Positions 1-11,110 of a stretch of DNA of 64,000 nucleotides are shown piece after piece. The notes under the pieces are model-generated. The model saw only the letters and a program-made list of their open reading frames with translations. It was not told where the DNA came from and did no database searches. Each line of letters starts with the position of its first letter. Position 1 is the first letter of the stretch. The stretch spans positions 17,161,066 to 17,225,065 of the forward strand of contig ML681971.1 in assembly GCA_007922195.1 (NCBI GenBank). Direction: 5' to 3'. A program made the translations under genes and the position numbers. The stretch comes from Podocnemis expansa. Its lineage: Eukaryota > Chordata > Testudines > Podocnemididae.

Positions 1-1400
1 AGTTTGCTCGGAAAGCACAGTACTCTGAGCTTTGCAGCTGTGCAGAGAGCACGTAAATGAAAGAGGACCTGCTTTTCTGTATTAATATGTATAAGATTGG
101 GTATATCTATCTGTAGTTGTTAGTTGGGTTGCGGACCTGGGTCATCAAGCCGTCTGAAGTGGTCATTCTTGTTGACGGTCAGATTAACTCTTGGATGTGT
201 CTGCAGAAGTTTATCTTGGACATATGTGATCACCTGTATGTGACTACCTCACGTACTCACGTTGTCTTGTTGGCTTTGGCAGAATGTTAGGGCTGGTGTG
301 GGTGGACCCTGACTCAGGCTGTACAAGCAGGCCCTTAAGTGGCCTAATGATGCCATCCATCCATCCCCCACTGCTTCTCTAGCAATTACTGATGTGTTGT
401 CCTTTGGTCTTTGTCCCGCCGCCTCTGTCCTTGGCTCCCTCTCTTTCTTCAGTCATGTGTTCTTTTCTCTTCTTGTTGTTCTCCTTGGTTTTCCATTGGT
501 CCTCTTCCTCTCACTGCCCTCTCTTCTCCTGTGACTTCCAATCTCCCTTCATTAGTCTCCTACTTTTTCTTCCTGTCACATCCTTTGGCTCTTCCTCCAT
601 CCCTTTTTCATTCCTTCTGTTGCTTCCGTTCTTCCTTGGCTCCCTTCTTGCTCCTCATTCCGTCTGCTCCCTTCCCTGTCACATTCACTGTTGCCTTCAG
701 TAACAGAGTAATGCTTTCTTTAGCCTTTCTTGCTGTGTGCACATGCGTGTTGGCCAACTAGCAACTTGCACATAAGTGGAAATAGTTAACAAATGCCAAA
801 GGAAAAACAATCGCCACTTGTCACTGATAAGTTGCATTGTACTGTAGAAATGGTTGTTGTATTGTCCTGTCCATTCTTTCCATTAATGGTTTGAGTGACT
901 CACAAGCAGTTAATATAACAGAAGTCATATGGAATAATTAATTTAACTCACATCAATCTCAAGCAACACGTGTGCTGCTTACTGCTGTTGCCAACTTTAG
1001 CAGTAGCCAACTGAATTTCCATAAAGAGTCAGCTGTTTCCTGCCAGTCTCAGGTTACTTGAAGGCTGTCTGCAAAAGTGCTAGAAAAAAATGTCAGAGAA
1101 AAGCAGTGATCTCTGCCCCAAATGATTCAAAGGGATTTGGAATATAAAGGTCTGAAATAAGGGCGCAAGCTTATCACAAGCCACATTCAGTAACAAAGTT
1201 TTCTTTTTTCAGTTCACAAGAGTTGTCAGCACATTGTCAAGGAATTGTTTCTACCATTTTTAAAGCTATTATTCCTTTAAAGAAACATTTGACAGAATTT
1301 AATAACAGGGTAGACACCAACAGGGTTCTGGAGGGTTGCACACAAATCTCTCTAAACCACCAATAGACTTTAATGGAGAAGTTTCAGATTTCTGCAGAAT
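1..1400. other. intergenic DNA, no gene recognised
   Basis: No exon, RNA gene or clear repeat was recognised. Between about 400 and 700 the + strand is strongly pyrimidine-rich (runs of CTT, CCT and TTCC). That gives two overlapping open frames rich in Ser, Leu, Phe and Pro which look like compositional artefacts, not genes. Confidence 0.5.
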
Positions 1401-1412
1401 TTTTAAAACAAG

Positions 1413-2205
1413 GTGTAATAACCCTTGGGGAGGAAGGGGTTAACACTCTGGTCAGTGAGTCCCAGGACAGCCAATAGGAATGAAGTGCAGGTTTTTGAAT
1501 TGTAACAGCAGCCTGGCCTGGGCCTGTTGGGATGCAGCAGAGCTCCTGGAAGGATCAGGAGGAGGCCAGAGGGGCCTGAGGAAGAATCCAGCAACATCCT
1601 TACCAGAGATAAGTTAAGTTTGGTACTGACCAGGTGTGAGTAGAACAGGGAATGTTTATTTAGACGCGGTCAGGGTATTTTCTTTGCTTTTGGCTTGTTT
1701 TTTGGATTTCTCTGTGCTGAGCACATGTAACCCCCCCCCCCGTAACTACCTAAGTTAATTCCCAGAGAAGCAACTCTCTGTGTTTATTATCTGTTCTTTT
1801 TGATTAAAGAGTTTACCTTTTAAGTAAGTTCTGGTTCTGTGTCCTGAAAGGCAAGAGGTTTGTGTGCCCGTGCCTTAGACTGCACAGGCAGCTACTAGAG
1901 GGAACTCTGTTCCAGTTCCAGCTCATATTGCAGCTGGGGTCCAGTCACTTTCCTGAGAGAGGAATAAAGAGGATTGCAAGTACCTCACAGGGAGGAATTC
2001 CCAAGTGCGCCTTCCTGGGTCTCAAGAGGTTTATTTTTGCATTTGGGTGGTGGCAGCGATACCACTCCAAGGCCAGGAATTGGAGGCCTTGGAGACTTTT
2101 AAGAGCAGGCTTTAAGGCCACTGGCTTTTCTGGCCTGTTGCAGGCCCCCACCTTCTGCACTCAGAGTACCAGAATCCAGTGCCCAGAAAACTGGAGCTGA
2201 ATATA
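1413..2205 (+). mobile_element. LTR-retroelement-like remnant
   Basis: The stretch opens with TGTAATAACC and contains an ATTAAA at about 1804. A run of 12 C lies near 1731. After about 2040 there is a GGTGGCAGCG motif resembling the start of an internal primer-binding region. This is the layout of an LTR followed by untranslated leader sequence of an old endogenous retrovirus-like element. No gag, pol or env reading frame follows, so it would be a fragment. The LTR boundaries are not fixed because no second LTR or target duplication was found. Confidence 0.35.
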
Positions 2206-2224
2206 CTTCATACTATTCCAGATT

Positions 2225-2335
2225 CTTCTGGGGAATTGCTGGGCAACCTTAGCAAGTCATTTACCCATTCTGTGTCTCAGTTTCCCCCAAACACAAAATG
2301 AGTATAATGATCCCCTAATCTACCAAAAATCTTTT
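2225..2335 (+). repeat. MIR-type SINE fragment (3' half)
   Basis: The segment reads like the conserved core and 3' part of MIR: GCAAGTCATTTACCC, then CTCAGTTTCCCC, then AAAATGAGTATAATGAT. It is an old tRNA-derived SINE, strongly diverged. Confidence 0.6.
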
Positions 2336-2549
2336 GAGAAATGCTACCAAGAGTTAGATGATAGTGTTGTTCTATTAACTGTCTCTCTGCTTATGCAAGT
2401 CTGTTGGTCAATTTAAAATTTCTATAGAAAGGAAATAATTCTTCTTTAAATTCAATAAGATGTTTCCATACCACTATAGAAATATAATTGTTGATTTTGT
2501 TTGTTTTTAATTCCTCTTTTACATTGTTTTATATTTATTGCCAGTTTTA

Positions 2550-2700
2550 TATATCAGAGGGAGCAATGTCCAATGGTTAGAGCAGGGAATTGAAGAGAGA
2601 TCTGAAGAGTTACTTTGTTGGGAATCCTTGGACAAGTAAATTAGGATCAATGGAGGCCCATTTTTTCCCAGATACAAATGGCAGGTACTTCAGTGTATCT
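2550..2700 (+). repeat. MIR-like tRNA-derived SINE fragment (5' half)
   Basis: AATGGTTAGAGCAGGGAATTG resembles the polymerase III A-box region of MIR-type SINEs, and about 45 bases later there is a CTTGGACAAGT motif typical of the core. The copy is degenerate and its ends are unclear. Confidence 0.45.
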
Positions 2701-3890
2701 AAAAAAGTACAATCAGAATATGATTTGATTATATGCCCTGATATCTTCCTGTTGTCCTGAGTTAAGACTAAAAATGATGCATCTTGGTTCATATCATCTC
2801 AGAACAAGAAATGCAATATTTACCTCATTTATCCCACCCCGATCCTCTTCCTGTGGACTTGACACCAAATTTAGTCAAAAGACAAGATTTTAAGTATACA
2901 GAAAAGCGCATTAGATTCAATGTCCAATGATCCAGTGGTATAACCACCCTAACTGGATCAAAACAGAAGTGAGGAAATGTTTTTTTAGAGAAAAACTGTG
3001 TCCCCCCCTCCTCTCTCTCTCCTCTGCAGACTTCCTCGTGTTCTCTCCAAGCCTGGCATCTGCTGTAATTATACCCAACCAGAAACCAAGCCTTTGTGTG
3101 GGATCACTGTTTTTATTAACAACACTCATGTTGTTCTTTCAGAGCTTTAAAAAAAATCATACTTTTACTGTTTCTTGAAAACTAGCCAGGTAATAAAAAC
3201 AAGTGACTCACTAGACATATTCTTTAGTCACAGCTTTCAGAAGAGCATCTGTACCTGGCAAGTGAGTTAAATGCCAACATATTTAAATGACAAGACATTT
3301 TCATTCTCAAATCTGTCTGAGTGGTAACAGCAAAGTGATCGTATCATATTTTTATGCTGGAGATGCTGGCACTCCAGAATAATTCACTGTACAGCAAGCA
3401 AAGTGCAATAACAGAAAAAGGGTGTCACAGATGTTTCACTGCCGTGCTTGTAGACAGAGTTCAGTCTGAATAGCTTTAAACTGATGCAAACAAAATTTGG
3501 CACCAAATATTTGAAATACCAGAGCTTAGCCTGGGCCCCATTGATACCCTTTCTTGCCCCATTCCCAAAAGCCAGATGAGATCATTCCTATATTACTGGC
3601 ATCATAATTAAACTAATAGATATGTAGCTCATTAAGTGGCTATTACATGTTCTATAGTCCTCTCTCCATGTTACATACTCATGGCTTGTCCTGTAAGAAG
3701 CTGAATACCCTCAGCTTCTAAAGACCCTAGGTGACCCCTGAGATGGGGCCTGCAGGCAACATGTAACTCATTCCCACATTAAAAGGTGAGTGTTGAGTGC
3801 TGGCCTACTTGCCTTGTGATTAACACTCTGCACTACTATGTGAAAGATGCAGATCTGGTCTCTTGCCTCCTAAAGACCACTTTGTAAGCA
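2700..3890. other. no gene or repeat recognised
   Basis: AT-rich single-copy-like sequence. Open frames here are short, overlap on both strands and show no recognisable domain. Confidence 0.45.
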
Positions 3891-3896
3891 ACCCTT

Positions 3897-4100
3897 GAAG
3901 AATGGTGGGTTACTTGCCAGTAACTGTCTTTCTTCGAGATGGGCTGCTCACATATATTCAGTTACAGGCGTCTACGGTCCGCAGTGCACAGTAGCTCGGA
4001 AAGTATTCAGCCTTAGCCTGTCAAGTCAGGGCATGCGGGCAATGCCTCCTGCATGCTGCGACCATGGCTATATAGGTAACCGTGACCCTGACCCTCCCAG
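3897..4100. repeat. left terminal inverted repeat of the DIRS element
   Basis: Reverse-complementing this segment gives a sequence close to 9582-9755. Both contain TCAGGGTCACGGT, CCTATATAGC, the GACAGGCTAAGGCTGAA block and CTGAATRATGTGAGCAG-type ends. The left copy extends further outward, through GGTGGGTTACTTGCCAGTAA, than the right copy does. Confidence 0.85.
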
Positions 4101-4144
4101 TCCCATATACCTTCACCAACTCCGTTAGTGGGGACGGTGGGAGG

Positions 4145-4240
4145 GGCCTGAATGTATGTGAGCAGCCCATCTTGAAGAAGGATGGTTACTGGTAAGTAAC
4201 CCACCGTTCTCCTTCGAGCGATGCTCACATCATTCAGTTA
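4145..4240. repeat. internal complementary region of the DIRS element
   Basis: The first half (GTGAGCAGCCCATCTTGAAGA through GGTAAGTAACCCACC) is the reverse complement of the outermost left repeat at 3900-3955. The second half (TCTCCTTCGAGC then GCTCACATCATTCAGTTA) matches the outermost right repeat at 9720-9752, reverse-complemented. A short region complementary to both outer ends is the DIRS signature used to close the circular DNA intermediate. Confidence 0.8.
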
Positions 4241-4348
4241 CAGGTCACTGCTAGCTGTACCCATGGACGGTGGGAGGAGTTACAGTCTACCCACATCGAG
4301 TATAGCTCTGCCCAGAGCGGCATCATCTCTAGCCTGTTGGGCAATGGC

Positions 4349-5335
4349 CTAGTGTGTCATGAAGGTATGAATTGACAATCACGTGGTGGCCCTGCAGATC
4401 TCTTTGATTGGGACCTTGGCCAGGAAGGCTGTAGAGGACGCCTGGGCGCTGGTAGAGTGGGCTCTAACAGTACCAGGAAGGGGCGTTTTCGACTTTCCAT
4501 AGCAGTCTTTAATGTAGTTCACAATCCATTTGGAGCTACACTGAGAGGATACTGGTAAACCTCTCTTACGTTTGGCGACTGCCACAAAAAGTTGGGAGGT
4601 CTTGCGGAATGGTCGGGTGCACTTGATGTAAGCTGGAAGCGCTCTTCTCACGTCCAGTGTATGCCACCTCCTCTGATTCTGCGTAACCTGGAGGTGTGGG
4701 TAAAAAACTGGCAAGCAAATTTCCTGGTTAAGGCGGAAGGGGGTGGCCACCTTAGGGAGGAAAGATAGGTGGTGACGTAAAACCACTTTATCTGGATAGA
4801 ACCTCATATATGGGGGTTCCAAGGAGAGGGCTTTCAACTCCAAAACCCTTCTGGCAGAGGTGATTCCTACTAAGAAGGCCACCTTCCAGGACAGGACCAG
4901 GAGGGTGGCTGAGTCCAAGGGTTCATAAGGCAGCTCTGTTATTGCCCAGAGGACAATATTAAGGTCCCAAGGCGGGGTGGGCTTATGAGGTTGGGGAAGA
5001 AGTCTCTCCACCCCTTTTAGGAATCTGGTGAAGGTGGGATGGGAGAAAACTAATTGCCCATCCACATTCTTGTGGAGAGCTGAAATTGCTGCTAACTGGA
5101 CTCTCAGTGAGGAAGGAGAGAGGCCTCCTTCCCTGAGGTCTAGTAGGTAGTCGAGGGTCAGGTGAATCGGGGCTAATATAGGGTCTACACCTTTGTCCCG
5201 AGCCCAAATGGAGAATCGTTTCCATTTGGCTGTGTACGTGGACCTGGTGGGTGGTCTTCTGCTATCAACCAGGACCTTCTTAACCTTGTCTGAGCAGAGC
5301 CTCTCATGCTCGCTGAGCCAGAGAGCATCCATGCT
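4349..5335 (-). pseudogene. DIRS tyrosine recombinase, broken
   Basis: A phage-integrase-like recombinase that would integrate the circular retrotransposon DNA. An N-terminal SAM-like core-binding part (about 5330-4950, SRRPPTRSTYTAKWKRF onward) is followed by the catalytic part. The first catalytic Arg region is visible as TSARRVLELKAL near 4835-4875. The usual H-x-x-R box reads HSTS near 4440, so the expected Arg is Ser. The frame then stops at a TGA (4379-4381). The codon at 4349-4351, where family members carry the nucleophilic Tyr after a Thr-His pair, is TAG. The recombinase is therefore inactive at three points. Family assignment is firm; the Tyr position is inferred from the usual C-terminal motif. 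Confidence 0.75.
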
Positions 5336-6450
5336 GTCAGGTGTAGGCGGCCCAGGTCTGGGTGCTGAAGGCGCCCCGAGTCCTGTGTCAGGAGGTCCGT
5401 CCATGGTGGGAGATGGAGTGGGATCTCTATGGACATGTCCTTGAGGAGTGAGAACCAGTGCTGTCTGGGCCAGTCTGGAGCTATTAGTATTATGTTCGCT
5501 CTGTCCCTGTCGATTTTCAGGAGAACCCTCTGTATCAGGAGAACCGGCGGGAGGGTGTACATCAGGGGTCCCGACCAGTTGATGAGGAAGGTGTCGGTGA
5601 AGGACCCGTCCTCCCGGCCCCTGAGGGAGCAGAACTGAGGGCACTTGCGATTCTGCCATGTCGCAAACAAGTCTATCGGAGGGGAGACTCCATTTGTCTA
5701 CCAGGAGGGAGAAGACCTTGTCGTGAAAGGACCACTTGTGGTTCACTAGCGGTTTTCTGCTTCGCGAGTCCACTAGCCCATTGTCCATCCCTGATAGGTG
5801 GGAGGCTACAGGGGTGAAGTTGTATCGTATGGCCAATTCCCAAAGTTTGCATGCCTCCTCACAAATTAGCATGGAATGGACCCCCCCACTTGCTGATTTG
5901 TATAGAACATGGCTGTGGTATTGTCTGTGAGGATCTGGACTGACCTGCCCCGTGTCTTGTCTAGGAAGGTCAAGCAGGATAGCCTGATGGCCCTTAGTTC
6001 CTTCATGTTTATGTGGAGAGGACTGTCCATGTGGGACCACAGCCCCTGAGTGGAGAGGCCCCCAGAGATGTGGGCCTCCCACCCTGTGTTCGAGGCATCT
6101 GTTATTAAGGTCACTGAGGGCCTGAGGTCTTTGAAGGGAATGCCTCCCTTGGCAAAGCGGGGATCCCTCCAAACCTGAAGTGTCCCCAGAGTATCCTGGG
6201 GGACAGACAGTACCTTTTTCAGGGAGTCCCTCCATATGTGGAACACTGTGGAAAGCCAGATTTGGAAAGACCTCATCCTGAGGCGCGCTGTCTGGATCAC
6301 TGAGGTGGAGGCTGCCATGTAGCTGAGGAGCTGCAGGCACCAGTGGGCTGTGGTCACAGGGGACGTTTGCAACTCCGTAATGATGGTGCAAATGGACTGA
6401 AATCTCAAGTGGGGTAGGAATGCCAACCCCTTGCGAGCATCTATACGCAC
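5336..6450 (-). pseudogene. DIRS RNase H domain and linker, frameshifted
   Basis: RNase H removes template RNA during reverse transcription. Visible acidic motifs in order on the minus strand are TLITDASNTGWEAH (about 6085-6125), HINMKELRAIRLS (about 5975-6015) and VQILTDNTTAMFY (about 5905-5945), matching the D, E, D pattern of the family. Just after 5870 the coding frame changes, continuing as ELAIRYNFTPVASHLSGMDN. It changes again near 5670 (FATWQNRKCPQFCS), and again before the recombinase. Each switch implies an indel, so no continuous polyprotein survives. Confidence 0.7.
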
Positions 6451-6495
6451 CCCTATGAACTCTATGTTTTGGGACGGTTGGAGCTTTGACTTTTC

Positions 6496-7726
6496 TTAGT
6501 TTATGTGGAGGCCCAGATAGTCGCAGAGCCTCACTACCACTCCAACGTGGAGTTCTACTTGGGAGCATGATTTCCTGACTATTAACCAGTCATCTAGATA
6601 GGGATAAATTCTTATGCCCCTTCTGCCCAAGTATGTTATGACTGGTGCCATGCACTTCGTGAACACCCTAGGGGCCAGGGAGAGCCCAAAAGGGAAAGAG
6701 GTGAACTGGAAGTGGTCGTTTGCCACCATGAACCTAAGGAACTGCCTGTGGCGGGGCCTTATGGCTATGTGAAAGTAGCTGTCTTTCAGATTGAGGGCTG
6801 CGAACCAATCCCTGGGAGACAGAGATGGGAGGATCTGTGGTAGGGAAACCATGCAGAACTTTATTTTCCTTATGTGTTTGTTTAAGGCTCTGAGATCTAG
6901 AATGGGTCAAAGGTCCCTGTTAGATTTTGGGACCAAGAAGTATTGGGAGTAAAACCCTTTTCCTCATGCCTGCTTGGGAACCCTTTCTATGGCTCTGAGG
7001 GAGAGGAGTTTCTGGCATTTGATCTCGAGAAGGTAGGACAGTTCCTGGTTTCTGAGGGTTGGACGAGGGGGCGGTTTTCTGTCCCAAGGAATTGAAAGAA
7101 ACTGAATACGATACCCCTTCGTGACTGCCTCGAGGACCCACTGATCGGATGTGATGTTGGCCCAGTGGTGTGTGAAGCGGTGTAAGCAGTTTGGGACCGG
7201 TCGGGTCGTGGGGTTCGCTGACCATACAGTAACTGTCAAAAATGCTGTTTCTTCCCCAGCTGGGGATCCGGGGCTCAGCCACTCTTGGCCGCTCCTGGCC
7301 CCATCCCTGGCCGGGGGCGTGGCCTGCGGCCAGGGGGCATGGGCTGGGCCGGTGCCCCGGGTGCTTCCCCAGGGCAGCGACGCCCCTGCCATGTCTACCT
7401 GATTGGGGAACATGGGACTTCTCACTCTTTCCTGGACGGAACTTGTCCTTGTCCATGTCTCCAAGGTGGCTCTGGGGAAAGCGGAGGGACCTTGGGAATG
7501 TACTCTGCAGTTGAATCTGTTGTTTTAACTGCTGCAGTTGTTGGAGGAGTTGATGGGGTTTTAGAGACCATCTGTTAGGTTGCGGGGTGTAAATCCCCAG
7601 TGACCCGAGCATGGCTCTCGAGTCTTTCATGCCATGGAGTTTCGCATCCGTGGACTCGGCGAAGAGGGCAGGGCTTTCAAATGGGAGGTCCTGAATGGTA
7701 AGCTGCAGCTGCAGCGGTAGGCCCAA
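6496..7726 (-). pseudogene. DIRS reverse transcriptase domain, broken
   Basis: RNA-dependent DNA polymerase of the element. Domain A reads FAALNLKDSYFHIAI, domain B PFGLSLAPRVF, and the catalytic box YLDDW lies at 6586-6600, so the active-site aspartates are present. The upstream part (6920-7726) is in another frame, with a break between about 6855 and 6920, and a stop follows near 6495. Inside it lies a GC-rich tract at 7255-7388 that may be a nested hAT fragment. The YLDD form and the downstream recombinase favour DIRS over gypsy or ERV elements. Confidence 0.75.
7255..7388. mobile_element. possible GC-rich hAT MITE fragment nested in the DIRS element
   Basis: The tract holds CTGGGGATCCGGGGC and CCCATCCCTGGCCGGGGGCG, and ends in GGCAGCGACGCCCCTG. 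These match the interior and right terminus of the MITE copies at 13585, 60328 and 63751. No left terminus or 8-bp duplication could be matched, so it may instead be GC-rich native DIRS coding sequence. Confidence 0.35.
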
Positions 7727-9496
7727 GCCCTGTAGCCAGATGCATTACTATGGCCGATGCCATCGTATGGGTGGCTGTGTCCACGGCATCCCAGATGCCC
7801 ACCAGAGCATCTCTGGATGCCATTTCCCCTTCTTCGAGCATCGTGTCGAAGTCCCTAAGGCGATCCTTCGGGATAATGGCATGGAAGCCTTGCATGGTAA
7901 TCCAGAGGTTAAAGACATACCTTGTCATAAGGGCCAAGTGGTTTGCCATGCACAGCTGAAGGGCTGCTGTGGAGTAAACCTTCCTTCCAAGCAGGTCGAT
8001 TTTCCTTGCCTCCTTATTCTTAGGGGTGGAACCCGGTTGACCTTGCCTCTCTTTCTGGTTCATGGCGTTGACGGCCAGCGACCCTGGCCCGGGGTGCTGG
8101 AACAGAAAGGAGAACTTGTCCTGAGGGATGTGGTACTTACGGTCCACAACCCTGGATACCGGCAGGATTGAGGATGGGTTTGCCAGCGGGCCTTGACAAT
8201 GCTATATTCCCCTTCATGAAGTGGTACAGACACCATAGCAGGTGGGGACCACCGGCCGACCTCAAAGAGGGAGTTCGTCTCCTCTTGGACGACCCTGAGC
8301 TCCAGGTTCAGGTTTGCTGCCATGCGGCATAGGCACTCCTGGTGGGCACTAAAGTTCTTGTTACAGTCAGTCGGTCTCTCAAAGGTGTAGTCATCAGGCG
8401 AAGAGGAAGAATGGGCCCATGATTTACTACGATGTGTGGAGTCGGGATCAGGTTCATTGTCCAAAAAAGTCCGAGTCCATGGTCTGCAAGGAGGACTGGA
8501 CAGAGTGGTGCTGTGAAGCTAGGGTATTGTCGGCTGTTGCATCCAGCCAATTGTGTGACCAGTCGTTAAAAGATGCTCCAGCCTCCAGGTGGCGCAGAGG
8601 GGGACAGCCTTGGCTAGGTTGCGGTGTGGTACTGGAAGGGGAGGGCCCCACTGGCTCAGGCAGGCCCAACAGTCGGTTCTTGCGTCGAGGCGTGGGCGAG
8701 GGAAAGAGCTTATGGTGCCATTTCCCTAAATGTTCTCCTACCCTTATTACCACCTTGAGTAGAGAAGAGTGTACCAAGGCTGAAGGCAAAGTCGATGCCG
8801 ATCCGTGGGAAGGGGCCCCGAGGCTTGGGAGCACGGCACCGCCATGTCCCGGGAGGAACGAGGGGAGGAGGCCGGGGAGCAGTCCTCAGAGGAGTGCGGT
8901 ACCGGCGGCAGACTGGACGGCACCGGGTTGGCCAGAAAGCAGGTCCCCAGTGCCAGGTTGTGGTGCTGGCAGCGGGCTAGGCAGTGCCGGGTTGGTGGGC
9001 AGTGCCACTTCCTGTGCAGACTGGACTCCCGGTGCCAGGGTTGGCATTGAGCTGGTTTTCTTCCGCGGTGCCAGTATCCAGACTGGAGAACGTGGCTGCA
9101 CTGATTTGGAGGCCTGCGGCATCAGCGGTGCCGCTTTGGGTTTGGCGCCGGGTTAGTTTGGTGACCAAGGTGTTCGCCTCCTGACGATACCGACGGGGGA
9201 GTTGACCAAGACTTTAGGCTTGGCACCAGAGATTGGTCCCAGGGTTCTGGCGCCTGGGCTGATGGGTGAGCCAGCAGAGTACTCAGGGCTCGGGCGGCAT
9301 CAGAGGCTTGTGCGCTGCTCCCAGCAAGGGATCGGAGGTGCAGCTCTCTGTCCTTGCGAGTCTTCTTTTTGAAAGACTGGCAGAGGGGGCAGCTCTTGGC
9401 GAGATGGGACTTATTGAGGTATGCGAGACATTTATCATGCGGATCGTCAAGCGGGAATGCTTTGCAGCATCCTAGGAATGGCTTGAAACCAGGCAT
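7727..9496 (-). pseudogene. DIRS gag-like ORF1, degraded
   Basis: The presumed ORF1 begins at an ATG whose first base is 9496 on the minus strand. The first 60 residues hold a Cys-rich stretch (FLGCCKAF, DPHDKCLAYL, SCPLCQSF) typical of DIRS gag-like proteins. The reading continues in fragments at 8464-8060 and 8147-7677, where charged and Ser-rich sequence precedes the RT. At least two frame changes are needed to pass through. Function would be RNA packaging; no enzyme motif is seen. Confidence 0.55.
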
Positions 9497-9581
9497 TTTG
9501 AATTTCGTGGTAGAAGACAGGCACTTGCTTACGCAAGTTTCTTGGCTGATCCAAAACTGTCACTGAGGACAGAAAAAGGAA

Positions 9582-9755
9582 CTGGGAGGGTCAGGGTCAC
9601 GGTCACCTATATAGCTGTGGTTGCAGCATAGAGGGGGCGTTGGCCGTGTGCCCTGACCTGACAGGCTAAGGCTGAAGACTTTCCAAGCTACCGTGCTCTG
9701 CGGCACGTAGACACTTATAACTGAATGATGTGAGCAGTGCTCAAAGGAGAAGGTA
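9582..9755. repeat. right terminal inverted repeat of the DIRS element
   Basis: Inverted copy of 3960-4100, with matching blocks CTGGGAGGGTCAGGGTCACGG, CCTATATAG, CTGACAGGCTAAGGCTGAAG and ACTGAATGATGTGAGCAG. It is truncated relative to the left repeat at its outer end. Confidence 0.8.
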
Positions 9756-10017
9756 GCTTTATAGCTTGCATTGCAGTTTCCATGCTAGTTGGTCTAGTAG
9801 CAACCCAGAAAGACTCCTATGAGAGTTGCTGGCCAAAAGGTCTCTGTGAGGTAGGGTCTTTATAGGAAGACAAAGGAAAGAAGGAGCCAAGTGTGTGAAG
9901 GAATCTTCATAGAAACCCCCTACTCCCACCCCATGCCACAGGCTGCTCCTCCCACCCTGAGTAAGCTGGGGGCAGAAGTTCTAAAATCTCCCAGCCTGGG
10001 GGAAGCTCCCTGCCAGC

Positions 10018-11110
10018 CAGGGGTTAAAGTAAGCCAGAACACAGTGGAACGGCATTCTGGGGCCCACTATTTTTGGGTGGTCAGCATTCCATGCTCCCTA
10101 AAAATAGAAAATGGAGCTGGAATGCTGAATTCCAGGGCCCACCATTTAAAAATAGCAGGCACCAGAACGCAGCATTCTGGTTCCATTTTCTGTTTTTAGG
10201 GTCCTTCTGAACGCTGAGCCCCTAAAAATAGCAGGCCCTGGAACACACTTTGGGCACGTTCTGGCAAGGCAGGGAGTTTCCCCCATGCTGGGAAATTTTA
10301 AATCTCCTGTCCTCAGCTTCTGAGCATGCTTAGTGAGAGCAGGCTTTGGGCTGGAGCCTCACCCTGGTGCAGGGCAGTTCCTTACAGATGGAAGACTCTG
10401 TCTTCTAGACAGGTAGTGGATGTGGCAGCCGGCCGTTATGGCAGCCAGGTAAGGGGGTCGGGGGGGGGGGGGGGGCGAGCCGGGACCGGCAAGATGGCCG
10501 GGGGGGGAACGGGGGTGGGGGAGGGGGTTGGTCCAGGGCAATGGGGGAAGATGGTTTGGCATGGGAAAACTTGGGGGATCAGCAGTGACATGGGGGATGC
10601 AGGAGGGGGTTGGGGAAAGGTTCAGGGGACCAGCAGTGAGATGGGAGCTGAGGTCAGTAGCTGGGGTGGTGGGGCAGGCATTTGGGGGGCAGTAACTGGG
10701 TTGGAGGCAGTAGCTGGGGTGGTGGGGTAGTAGCTGGGGTCAGGGAAGGCATGTGGGGGTAGTAGCTGAGGAGGGGGGCAGGTGTGTGGAGAGCAGTAGC
10801 TGGGATGGGTAAAGGGGGTCTGAACCTGCAGGAAGGGGGCCTGGACCTGCGTGAGTGGGGCCCAGAAATTTAGGAGGTTTCCAGGGCCCACCAAATTATA
10901 TTTTAACCCCTGCTGCTGGCTGGAGGACTGTGTCTTCTGGTTGCAGAGAGCTTCCCCCAGGCTGGAAGCTTTTGAAACTGCAGGGGGAATGTGCCGGCAC
11001 ACAGTGTTCTGCCCCATTTTTCTATTTTTAGGGGCCCCGGAATGCTGGCCCCTAAAAATGCTCCACCCTGGAACAGCATTCCAGTGTGTTCTAGCTTACT
11101 TTAACCCCTG
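10018..11110. mobile_element. hAT-type DNA transposon, non-autonomous, 1.09 kb
   Basis: The left terminus CAGGGGTTAAAGTAAGCCAG and the reverse complement of the right terminus (CAGGGGTTAAAGTAAGCTAG) agree at 19 of 20 positions. The flanks CTGCCAGC (10010-10017) and CTGTCAAG (11111-11118) are a degraded 8-bp duplication, matching at 5 of 8. The interior holds repeated GGCATTCTGG and CCCTAAAAATAG blocks in both orientations and a G-rich tandem tract. No transposase is encoded. Confidence 0.7.
10435..10850 (+). repeat. G-rich minisatellite-like tract
   Basis: Imperfect tandem units around GCAGTAGCTGGGGTGGTGGGG and GGGGGATCAGCAGTGA repeat through the middle of the surrounding hAT element. A run of about 14 G occurs near 10460. 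The open frame across it is a compositional artefact. Confidence 0.7.

Larger units (their letters stand above)
3897..9755 (-). mobile_element. DIRS-type tyrosine-recombinase retrotransposon, nearly complete, inactive
   Basis: The whole element reads on the minus strand: right terminal inverted repeat, gag-like ORF (from about 9496), reverse transcriptase (about 7726 to 6496), RNase H (about 6450 to 5870), tyrosine recombinase (about 5330 to 4349), an internal complementary region (about 4145-4240), and the left inverted repeat. Inverted instead of direct terminal repeats, an RT of the YLDD type and a phage-integrase-like recombinase in place of a DDE integrase define the DIRS order. Several frameshifts and stops break the frames, so the copy is dead. 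No target duplication was seen, as expected for recombinase-mediated integration. Confidence 0.85.

Noticed and set aside
392..761. Two overlapping open frames of 103 and 116 codons
   Set aside because: They lie in a pyrimidine-rich tract, are made mainly of Ser, Leu, Phe and Pro, and show no splice context or domain.
6496..7726. Reverse transcriptase as part of an endogenous retrovirus or gypsy element
   Set aside because: The downstream enzyme is a tyrosine recombinase, the ends are inverted repeats and there is no LTR, all of which indicate DIRS.
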